The notes under the pieces are model-generated. The model was not told the DNA's origin. It saw only the letters and a list, made by a program, of their open reading frames with translations, and made no database searches. A DNA stretch of 64,000 nucleotides from Corticium candelabrum (taxonomy: Eukaryota > Porifera > Homoscleromorpha > Homosclerophorida > Plakinidae), in assembly GCF_963422355.1 (NCBI RefSeq), contig NC_085092.1, forward strand, positions 5,506,877-5,570,876. The letters run 5' to 3'. The translations under genes and the position numbers were made by a program. Every line of letters begins with the position of its first letter. Positions within the stretch are counted from its first letter, which is position 1. Below, one piece after another: positions 13,701 to 25,300 of this stretch.

Positions 13701-16356
13701 ACCACCCTGGTGATGCTCCAGCGTCTGGGTATAGAGTGGGCACCCGAGAAGGTGGAAGAACCGGCAAAAATTTTGACTTTTCTAGGTATAGAGATTGACT
13801 CACACAATAAGGTACTACACCTTCCGCAGTCCAAACAGGAAGATCTCGAAGCCGATCTGCAGCAGTGGTACTTACGTAAGAAGTGCACAAAAAGCCAGTA
13901 CTTTCGCTGATCGGCAAGCTCTCGTTTGCTGGGAAGGTCCTACCGGCAAGGCAAATATTTATTAGAAGATTAATCGATTTAGCAACAACTGCAAGAAGAC
14001 TTAGTCATCGGGTAAACTTGTCACAGGACACTCGCACAGACATCGAGTGGTGGCAACACGTACTTCCGTCGTGGCCAGGGAAGTCGTACTTCCTTACTAC
14101 TTCGTGGCAGCTGTCTCAAGAGATGTAGCTGTTTACCGACGCGGCAGGGTCACATGCTTTTGGGGCCTGCTGGAACGGACAGTGGCTGTGCGGGCGCTGG
14201 CTGGAGCAACACCAGCAGAAGTCGTTTTCGATCGCGTGGAAAGAGCTGTATGCTATTGTTATCGTGGCAGATACCTGGGGGTCTAAATGGACTGGAAAAC
14301 GTTTGCTTTTCCACTGTGACAACCATGCAGTAGTTGATATTTGGCGGAAAAAGACCACTAAAGACAAACACCTCATGCAGCTCTTACGTTCGCTGTACTT
14401 TATAGCAGCTAGAGGAAACGTTACTGTCTCAGTCTCGCATATTCACGGCGTGAATAATACATTGGTTGATGCATTGTCTCGCGGACAGGTGGAGAAGTTC
14501 AAGGCCCTAGCTCAAATGGCAGATCCGGAACTAACACCGCTACCACCCAATTGGGAATCGCTCTGGACCACAACATTTGGCAGTTTCAACGTGCAGCGAC
14601 AGCCCCGTCAACGCGGGCGGCCTACACAACGGTGTGAGACAATTTAACAACTCTTGCCAAGGGCTGGGGATATCTCCCATGCCGGCTTCAGAGACCACAC
14701 TTTCAAGATTCGCAGCGTTCAGCGCAAGGGCAGTTGGAGCGGAGACTATCAGGGTGTATTTATTGGCAGTGTGTCACTTTCAAATCCAGGCAGGGTACGT
14801 CGACCAGCTCCAAACGACACCTCGTTTGCAGTTCGTTCTCTGCGGCATACGGAGATCACAAAAGACTTCCCACAATGTACCACTTCGACGCCTGATCACG
14901 TTGCCAGTTCTTAGGAGTTTGAAGACGTTCCTGCGGCTATGGCCTCAGCTGTGCCGGAGAGAGAAGCTAATGTATTGGGAAGCATTCACAACAGCTTTCT
15001 TCAGTTTCATGCGGGTCTCAGAATTTACAGCAGCAAGCGACACTTCCTTCAATGAGCGGACACTACACGGAAAAGACGTTCAGTTTAAGGAGGACATGGT
15101 AGTGCTCCACTTACGAATGTCCAAGTCAGACCCTTTCATCACGGCTGCAATGTAGTACTGGCTCCCACAGGGGGTCCCGTGTGCCCTCTACGTGCCCTCA
15201 AACGGTATTTGGCATTCCGTTGGATGGACATTGGCTTACCGCTCTTCTGCTTCCAGTCAGAAGCATTTCTGTCAAGAGACAGACTTTCTTTTCAACTGCG
15301 ATCTTTACTGGATAACGTGGGTATGGATTCGAGCTCATACACCTCCCACAGTTTTCAAATTGGAGCAGCTTCTAGTGCAGCGGCAGCTGGATTACCAGAG
15401 CATTTGATCCAAAGGATGGGCCGTTGCGCCTCTGAGTGCTTCAAGACGTATGTGAGATCGAATACTCAAGTGTTGCGGTCTGTGGTGTGTCGCAAGAGTG
15501 AGCGAAAATAGTAGATAGAAATAAATCGGCAGTTGTTTTGTGTTGCATTTGGTTCATGTCTCTATATTGCGTGGTGCCGCGACGAACCAACGCATGCTGA
15601 CACTTGCTTGGGAGGGTGTTGAGGGGCAGCCCCACTGGGGCCGCAGAGCAAGCGGCATGCCGTCAGGGTACAGGCGTACCCTTGACAACCAGTGGTATTT
15701 CTGGGAACGAGGCTATTGTTAGGTATGGTGGCAGCTGCCAGGCGGCAGCGGGTACTTCGTGCTGTCAGGCGACAGTGGCAGGCTGCGGTCCTGCTTGCCC
15801 AGTGTTGGGTGGCGCTAAGCATAGATCAGCCTCGATAACCGGAAGCTGTCCCACAATTAAGCCCACTGGTGCCTTGCAACACGTGGAGTAGGAGAATTAA
15901 TTGCAATTAAGGCAACGTCTTTGCATACATTTCAGTGATTTCAGTCTTTGTCGCTTCAGACAAGTGGCCAAAGTCAAGAGATTGCCGACAAGAAATGAAA
16001 ATATGAAATGCAGGAGGCCGTCAGTTTCCACAATAGCACGACCTATAATGAAGCTTCAAGTGCAGTTTCTGTTCAGCTGTGTTTGTCGCATCTTGGTTTA
16101 GAATTGCTGCATCAAATTCTGCACTTGTATGAAGACAGAGACTTTCTAAGTGTAAGCAGACTGCTTGCCGTGGAATACATGTGTTTGATTGAAGGACACG
16201 TGTTCGCAATCGCCAAGCATTACATGAATTGCATGCTTCTCAAATCATTGTAAGTAGATAGTTAGAGCTAATGACTGTGAGACTCTGCAAGGGTAATAAC
16301 AAAGCAAGTCTTCACGTCTAATTCCGAACTCAAATAAAATAGCAAAGACCCAATAA

Positions 16357-16399
<43 letters not shown>

Positions 16400-19300
16400 C
16401 TTCCTACGTGCTCTCCCGTCACATCATGTGCAAAAAAGCACTGCACACCATGGAGAACCAAATCTGCAGTGCAATCATGTTACACACACACTTCCTACCA
16501 TCACAAGACACTTGTCAATTCTCCCATGTACAAACAACAGTTTGAATGTCATCACAAAATATGTTACATACAAACAAACTTACATTACTTGTTGCTGCTT
16601 TGTTGCACTTTGATTCAATGAGACGTTGTACTACAGGTAAACGACCATCACGACATGCCCAGAGAAATGGTGTGTAGCCATCCTAAACAATTTAAAACAA
16701 TAACTACAAGTCAGCAAAAGTAATGTTAACAGTAAAACCGTATCACGATCTTCAATGTTGAGACCAATACCCAACAGATAATCAACAACATCAGCATTAC
16801 GAGCAATGTGTAGAGCTGTCCATCCATCCTGTAGTTGACACACAATGTTAGAAGAACATTTATCAGTACAATACTAACTGCACTGCATGAAACACACATA
16901 TACAACAGACACAATTCAGGGCTAGAAAAATACATCATCAATCAATAGCCTTGGGTAGCCAAACCCTCTCCCATCAGGTCAAAATTTCAGGCAAGAAAGG
17001 GTATGGTGAAGTGTTGGTGTATTGCTGTTTTACAGATAATGTGTGATTTAAATACCGAATTTGGTTTGTTAGACGTTGCCTAAAGACCATATCAGTATGC
17101 ACACATCATCTTGTTTTCGATGACGTCAGTTGCAGGATTTTCCAAATATATCTGCCACTCTACACCGTCTGTGGTCACTTTGGACACCAAAAAGCATCCA
17201 GTACTGTACATACATATCCAGGAGTACATACATATCCAGTCAAGTCACTGCTATGTCACCTCCTTTCCCCTGATGACTCTCCACTGTCACACCAGACATA
17301 ACAGTCCCTAAACTGTTTGTAGAATGAGAATCTACGTATTGATTCACAGATCTGCAAAGTACTCTTCTTTTCTTGTGACTTATGATCTCCACACACTTGA
17401 CAATCAAAGCTGGACATACTGCACAATGTGTCTACACTGTATAAGCAATAGCAACCTTTCTGGAGTTCAGCTAGTACAAATTTAGGACAAAGTCTGACAC
17501 ACAGTGTGGACAGCTTCTTTGTATGAAATGAAATCAGGCCACAAACGTGTTGCTTACATATTTAGAAACGACTCAAGAGGCATCAATGTGTGGTTAACAG
17601 TCTCATTTCTATTGACAAGGGACTGTGCTTTGTAATGGATGTTTTGCTTTCATTATCTATCATGCCAAACATTTCACCAGGACACCATCTAAGTTGCATG
17701 CTTGGATATGCAAAATCGTGGACGTTGCATGCACAGTTTTATGAATGAAAACTAAAGTCTACCACAAAAGTTTAACTAAAAGCGCAAGACTAATCATTGA
17801 ACATTGTTTTTCTCCATGTGATGTTTCAATCATGAGCATCAAACTGGATGCACATAATTCATTGTATCTATACACAATGTCCTTCCAGTTGACACGCCTT
17901 TTCTTCAAATTATTTTTACTCAACTCCATCAACAAAGTGACAATTACCCAAACCTCAAAACTACACCAATTCCCATACGCCACAAAACAGTCTATCTTAA
18001 TCAACACAGTGTCGCTAATGTAACACTCATTTACATCATTTCTCAATTGGCAAAATCAAATCACAAATACTGTCACATACAAATACACTCACGTTGTCCT
18101 TTACTTGTTTATTGCACCCAGCAGATAACAACCTCTTCATAATAGACACATGACCACCATCACTTGCATAGTGTAGAGCTGTCCATCCAAACTACCCAGA
18201 TAACAGACATGAGATCATGATGTTGTTAGCAGTGAATACAATACTAATACATTTACATCTAGAAACACTGACTATAAAATATAACACATCCAATTCACCA
18301 TTTCTTCTCACTAAACCCAATTACACACAATACATCATAACCTCATTACACCACAAAACGTTTAACAATTCATATCATTTGGACTCCACTGACGTGTCTG
18401 CTTCTCTCTAAGCATTTAAGTCTTGCAAACACTCAATTTCACCTCAAGCCTACATCTGAGCTGACAACCTGCTACATGTCGCTTACTTTTAGCAATAGCA
18501 CATACAATATCTATTTTAGTAAATAAATATACACACAAAACACAATAACTAGAAGTATCTATGTTAAAACCTTTCTCTACTTTCCACTCTCCTTCATTCA
18601 TTTTCATGCCCACACTTGAATAAATATATACGAGTAGGAATGAAATAGTGCAAGGTAAGATAACAATGCCAATCTAGCATGTTTCTTCTCTGTTCTGTGT
18701 CTATATCTTACAACACAATGTTGGTCCAACTTGCCAGCTGTGACAACCTATTCATTGATTATTCATTGTAAGCACACCAGAGATGCCATTAACATTACTC
18801 ATTAAATCAATCATTGAAACACAACAAACTGCACTCAAATTTCTAACCAATTTATCAACTCAACACAAATCTGACAATCACAATAAACTGACAAGTTGCA
18901 CATAGTCACACACACTTCACATATTACACTGCACTCTCACCGGTCAGTGGGTCTTTCGGCCATTTCAAATTTCAAATTTTCAAATTTTCAAATTATAAAT
19001 TTTCAAATTTTAATTTTTAAATTTTTAAATTTCTAATTTCTAATTTTTTTACATAACGTTTTTATTTTTTAAAATTTGCATTACATTTTCAAATTTTAAT
19101 TTTTAAAAAATCAAAATTTAAAATTTTATTATTTCAAATTTGTAAATTTTTAGGTTCAGTATATTAGAAATTGCTTTGCCTACGAGAAAGCGGACGTAGT
19201 TGTCTAGATGAACTGATGGCCGGATTTGAACTAACAGAAATTGAACGCTCATCCGTTCTTTCAAATAATTTGAGTACATCAGAAAAAGAAAATTGAAAGA

Positions 19301-22300
19301 ACGAGTAGCAGTGTACGCGGTAGGGAGTCCATTGGACGGCGTAGGGGTGCATTTCAACGCGTGCTGATACATTGATTCAATTAAACTAGGCGCGGTTTCT
19401 GCTAATCACATCAGCACGGTTCTTGTACCGTGTTTCTGCACCTGTACGTACGCCGCTTCAGACAGTTACTAATTTTTAGTAACTCGAAGTGCATGGTCGC
19501 GTCATTACTGTAGATGTAGGAGTACGATTGGCCCAACCGCATGTTGCACTTCATGTCTAGATTTTGTACATCACATAGAACACTACCCGATAGCGCAGAT
19601 AGAACGTCTACAACCTCATGCTGTGTCTCTCCTGTGCCGTGAGAACAGAACCCACACTGACTACAAGTGAGAATTACGAGACCAAATAGTAAAGGTGGAC
19701 ACGCAAGCAGTGCTCATGGCAGGAGGGCCTAGGGAACGTACGTGTACACTCCTGCTGACACGCCCCTCACCTCGACGGTACCGCGTCCAACTACTACATT
19801 TACGTATGTCGTACTGTACCGGCAGAATAACCGCCAATTCAATACCAACTAACTTTACACAAGCAACGTACTGCATGATCGCGTGAATTACGTTTGTACT
19901 GTATCGTAATCTTTCTACAGAGTCTCTAATTAGCTAAGAATGCAACAACACGCAGCTAGAGATCCTCTAGTATCGGTATCAACATCTGTTAGGGGTTTCG
20001 TTGAAGGACGCCCCGACACTACACATAGAACGCACGCACACACAATAAACAACGGATCCGAGTCAAAGACATCGTTTAGCACTCGGTAGGGGCTGATCGG
20101 TAGAGCGTGCGTTGAAAGAATTCTGTCACATGTTCGGCAAGATCGCTAGCGTTACGAGGTCGTGGAGGGCACGATCACGTTGGTGGTCGATGGTGCTTTG
20201 GAAATACTCCTGGATCATGAGAGCTGGCAGCGCCGACTAACTAAATTTCCGGACAGCGAACAACTTGGGGATTCCCCAACTAATTAACTGTAACCTATAC
20301 CGCCGTGCAGCACATCGTATCAAATTGAGTCACGGATGGACAGGAAATGGTGAAGGCTGGGCTATCGCACTCAACCATAAGTTATATACTTCGAAGAAGA
20401 CATCCTGGAGTCAAAGGTTTTTCTGAACGATCCGTTAGACGATTTTGTCATGAGCAAAACATTCATTATCGTTCTGCATTATCTGACTTTGACATGAGGA
20501 TGGTAGCCCAGGCAGCTGTTAGAGAAGTAATATGTTCTCTATTTAATAAACCCGTATAAACAGATGGAGACTTTTGCCGTTATTACACATATCTACATAG
20601 GTTGGTCCAGCGTACGGAAGAAAGATGATGAAAGGGTATCTTCAAGCAGGAGGACCTAGAGTTGGTGACAAACGCATTGGACGCATTCTAAGACAAGTTG
20701 CTCCTGGATATCATGGACGGAGGCAGCAACTAGCTCATCGGCAACTAGATCCTGTGCCTTACTACGCTCAATATCCTGGACACAAAATGCATATAGATCA
20801 AAATGAGAAACTTGTTATGTATGGAACAACACACGTTCTTGCCATAGACGGTTACAGTGGTTTTATTTTTGGTCTAATTACTATGCCAGTCAAGAACAAC
20901 CTTATAATTTATAATCAGCTTTTCAGACCTATACTTCAGCAGTTTGGGTTATGGGACCAGATTCGCGTTGACCATGGGAGAGAGTTCTATCTTCTTATGT
21001 ATGTGCAGGAACACCTAAGTTATCTAAGACGAAATCAAATGAGAGCACCTCATGTGCAGTCTATGTCAAGAGAGGTACCTATGTATTGTACACTCATGCA
21101 TGTTAATCTAGTTCTTACAGTCTGTAATGATATAGCTCTTTTGCTTTCTGAAACAGAATCATCCTGCTGAAAGAATTTGGGTAGAAGTCAATCAAAGAGT
21201 GAATTACCCGATAAAACAAGCTCTCAATGCTCTAGTAGAGGTGGACCAGCTGAACATGAATGACCCTATTGTTAGATTTTGTTTGTCCTGGATAACAATG
21301 AGAGTGTGTCAAGTCGGAATTGAACGTTGCGTTCTTGCCTGGAATAATCATTTCATTCCAAGTATGAGATTTAGAATGTTGCGTATACACTGAGCTCGTT
21401 TGAAATCGTACTAATTGGTTAGCCTCGCAAGCCAGGCTCTTCCGCGCAGTCGCTGAGCTAACCGCACGTGAATCACACGAGGAGGAGGAGCTTTTACCGG
21501 AATTGCTCCAGCGCGAGAAGAGCCTGGTCGCTTTCGAGAACGTCATAGTGACGTAGGACCCCCGATCCGGTTTCATAGCTTGCATAAGGCTAATTCGATT
21601 TCCTAAAGAGCTCGTTGCTGTAATTGCGCTGATACACGAAGCAGAGAGGTAGCCCTCCGCGGAGAGCGCGTGAACACAAAATCCAGTGAAGCTGTTGATG
21701 GACAAAGTGCTGGTGAATAATGAGGGTAGGAATGGCCTACATGGGACTGGTCCGCTGAACCTACACTCTCCAGCAACGTTTCTTTCTACTGAACTCATCT
21801 GCAGGTTTGCGCGAATTGAAACAGACGTAGAACTATTCACCACTCTTGCGCGTCTACTCTGACATCTATAGTCTGTGGGGGAAATGGTGTGAGAACTGCC
21901 GGCCCAGTTTCACTCAATGGTTCATGAAAACAGTGGCCTAGAGCTTGTTGACCTCTCCACATCATGATCAGATTTGCGTGTATTGCTAACGCAGTCTATG
22001 TGACGGTACTTTCGACTCAGCAAGCAGCACTTTTGTACAATATTGGCTCTCTTCACGGTGAACTGGAAACATGTAGGCATGGGAAAACAGCAGTGCAGTG
22101 GACCTAGCCTCGCAAGCCAGGCTCTTCCGCGCAGTCGCTGATCTAACCGCACGTGAATCACACGAGGAGGAGGAGCTTTTACCGGAATTGCTCCAGCGCG
22201 AGAAGGGCCGCTTTCGAGAACGTCATAGTGACGTGAGACCCCCGATCCGGTTTCATAGCTTGATAAAGCTAATTCTATTAGGTAAGCATGTAGGTACGAA

Positions 22301-25300
22301 AGTTGAGAACACGCGACATCGCTTCACGCACTTGCTTGTTTTGCACGAAGTACGTAGTTGACATCATCGTTCGCTTCTAGTACGTATGTAGACAGCTCAG
22401 CCATGTAATATTCTGCATTGTCACGACTCCATTTCAGCATTCAGTTTCGCCAACAGCACACCGCCGAATCTAGATCTGCAGTGCGGTAGTTTGAGAAATG
22501 AACTCATTGTACGCGGTTAGTGTATCTAGGTAGCAGTCAGAGTCCATGCACTGAAACAAATCGTACGTAGTACACGTGCAACTACGAGTCAACTCTACAC
22601 TTCCTGAACATGGTAGGTCCACTGCACTGCTGTTTTCCCATGCCTACATGTTTCCAGTTCACCGTGAAGAGAGCCAATATTGTACAAAAGTGCTGCTTGC
22701 TGAGTCGAAAGTACCGTCACATAGACTGCGTTAGCAATACACGCAAATCTGATCATGATGTGGAGAGGTCAACAAGCTCTAGGCCACTGTTTTCATGAAC
22801 CATTGAGTGAAACTGGGCCGGCAGTTCTCACACCATTTCCCCCACAGACTATAGATGTCAGAGTAGACGCGCAAGAGTGGTGAATAGTTCTACGTCTGTT
22901 TCAATTCGCGCAAACCTGCAGATGAGTTCAGTAGAAAGAAACGTTGCTGGAGAGTGTAGGTTCAGCGGACCAGTCCCATGTAGGCCATTCCTACCCTCAT
23001 TATTCACCAGCACTTTGTCCATCAACAGCTTCACTGGATTTTGTGTTCACGCGCTCTCCGCGGAGGGCTACCTCTCTGCTTCGTGTATCAGCGCAATTAC
23101 AGCAACGAGCTCTTTAGGAAATCGAATTAGCCTTATGCAAGCTATGAAACCGGATCGGGGGTCCTACGTCACTATGACGCTCTTCTCGCGCTGGAGCAAT
23201 TCCGGTAAAAGCTCCTCCTCCTCGTGTGATTCACGTGCGGTTAGCTCAGCGACTGCGCGGAAGAGCCTGGCTTGCGAGGCTACAGTGGACCTACCATGTT
23301 CAGGAAGTGTAGAGTTGACTCGTAGTTGCACGTGTACTACGTACGATTTGTTTCAGTGCATGGACTCTGACTGCTACCTAGATACACTAACCGCGTACAA
23401 TGAGTTCATTTCTCAAACTACCGCACTGCAGATCTAGATTCGGTGGTGTGCTGTTGGCGAAACTGAATGCTGAAATGGAGTCGTGACACTGCAGAATATT
23501 ACATGGCTGAGCTGTCTACATACGTACTAGAAGCGAACGATGATGTCAACTACGTACTTCGTGCAAAACAAGCAAGTGCGTGAAGCGATGTCGCGTGTTC
23601 TCAACTTTCGTACCTACATGCTTACCTAATCGAATTAGCTTTATCAAGCTATGAAACCGGATCGGGGGTCTCACGTCACTATGACGTTCTCGAAAGCGAC
23701 CAGGCTCTTCTCGCGCTGGAGCAATTCCGGTAAAAGCTCCTCCTCCTCGTGTGATTCACGTGCGGTTAGATCAGCGACTGCGCGAAAGAGCCTGGCTTGC
23801 GAGGCTACTAATTGGTGTGGTATACATTAACTTTAGGAAAGGGTATTCCCAGAGACAGAATTCAGATGTCCATGGCTGTCAGACTTCAAGCACAAGACAT
23901 CCCAACTGTAGATGATGCTGTTCGATCATTTGAAGGAGAGGGAGGAGTTCTAAATAGACTTTCTGAATTCGGTACGGACCGCATCAGATGCGACCATGTT
24001 CGCCAAGCGAGATTACAAGCCTTTACGTTGACATTTAGTTTTGATAACATTTACTCAGAAACAGTCAACGGCCGTTGGCAGCAACTACATGACTCTTGGC
24101 GCTACTATTATCACCTTACAACTACCTTCTAATAGCATCTACAATATCATATACAATACGCCAATATGATGTAATACCATAATTTAGCCCGTGACTCAAT
24201 TTGATACGATGTGCCTATACTGTACGTGCTGCACGGCGGTATAGGTTACAGTTAATTAGTTGGGGAATCCCCAAGTTGTTCGCTGTCCGGAAATTTAGTT
24301 AGTCGGCGCTGCCAGCTCTCATGATCCAGGAGTATTTCCAAAGCACCATCGACCACCAACGTGATTGTGCCCTCCACGACCTCGTAACGCTAGCGATCTT
24401 GCCGAACATGTGACAGCATTCTTTCAACGCACGCTCTCCCGATCAACGCACGCTCTACCGATCAACCCCTACCGAGTGCTAAACGATGTCTTTGACTCGG
24501 ATCCGTTGTTTATTGTGTGTGCGTGCGTTCTATGTGTAGTGTCGGGGCGTCCTTCAACGAAACCCCTAACAGATGTTGATACCGATACTAGAGGATCTCT
24601 AGCTGCGTGTTGTTGCATTCTTAGTAATTAGAGACTCTGTAGAAAGGTTACGATACAGTACAAACGTAATTCACGCGATCATGCAGTACGTTGCTTGTGT
24701 AAAGTTAGTTGGTATTGAATTGGCGGTTATTCTGCCGGTACAGTACGACATACGTAAATGTAGTAGTTGGACGCGGTACCGTCGAGGTGAGGGGCGTGTC
24801 AGCAGGAGTGTACACGTACGTTCCCTAGGCCCTCCTGCCATGAGCACTGCTTGCGTGTCCACCTTTACTATTTGGTCTCGTAATTCTCACTTGTAGTCAG
24901 TGTGGGTTCTGTTCTCACGGCACAGGAGAGACACAGCATGAGGTTGTAGACGTTCTATCTGCGCTATCGGGTAGTGTTCTATGTGATGTACAAAATCTAG
25001 ACATGAAGTGCAACATGCGGTTGGGCCAATCGTACTCCTACATCTACAGTAATGACGCGACCATGCACTTCGAGTTACCAAAAATTAGTAACTGTCTGAA
25101 GCGGTGTACGTACAGATGCAGTGTACGTACAGGTGCAGAAACACGGTACAGAAAACGTGCTGATGTGATTAGCAGAAACCGCGCCTAGTTTAATTGAATC
25201 AACGTATCAGCACGCGTTGGAATGCACCCCTACGCCGTCCAATGGACTCCCTACCGCGTACACTGCTACTCGTTCTTTCAATTTTCTTTTTCTGATGTAC

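Larger units (their letters stand above)
11476..15903 (+). mobile_element. Tyrosine-recombinase retroelement (DIRS/Ngaro-like), decayed
   Basis: The boundaries come from comparison with copy 2, which at 53,041-53,060 runs straight from cttgaat to caattaagg. No target-site duplication is visible, as expected for recombinase-mediated insertion. Order of parts: Gag-like frames with zinc knuckles (11,616-12,964), reverse transcriptase (13,170-13,910), RNase H (about 14,125-14,647), tyrosine recombinase (14,577-15,511). No methyltransferase domain was seen between RNase H and recombinase, which favours Ngaro over DIRS, but the terminal repeats could not be resolved. Frameshifts and stops interrupt pol, so this copy is dead. 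Confidence 0.8.

Noticed and set aside
21232..21843. 203-codon minus-strand frame and its + strand twin at 22,877-23,437
   Set aside because: They are the same non-coding stretch of the 1.2-kb TIR element seen in both nested copies; no protein motif, and they cross repeat boundaries.
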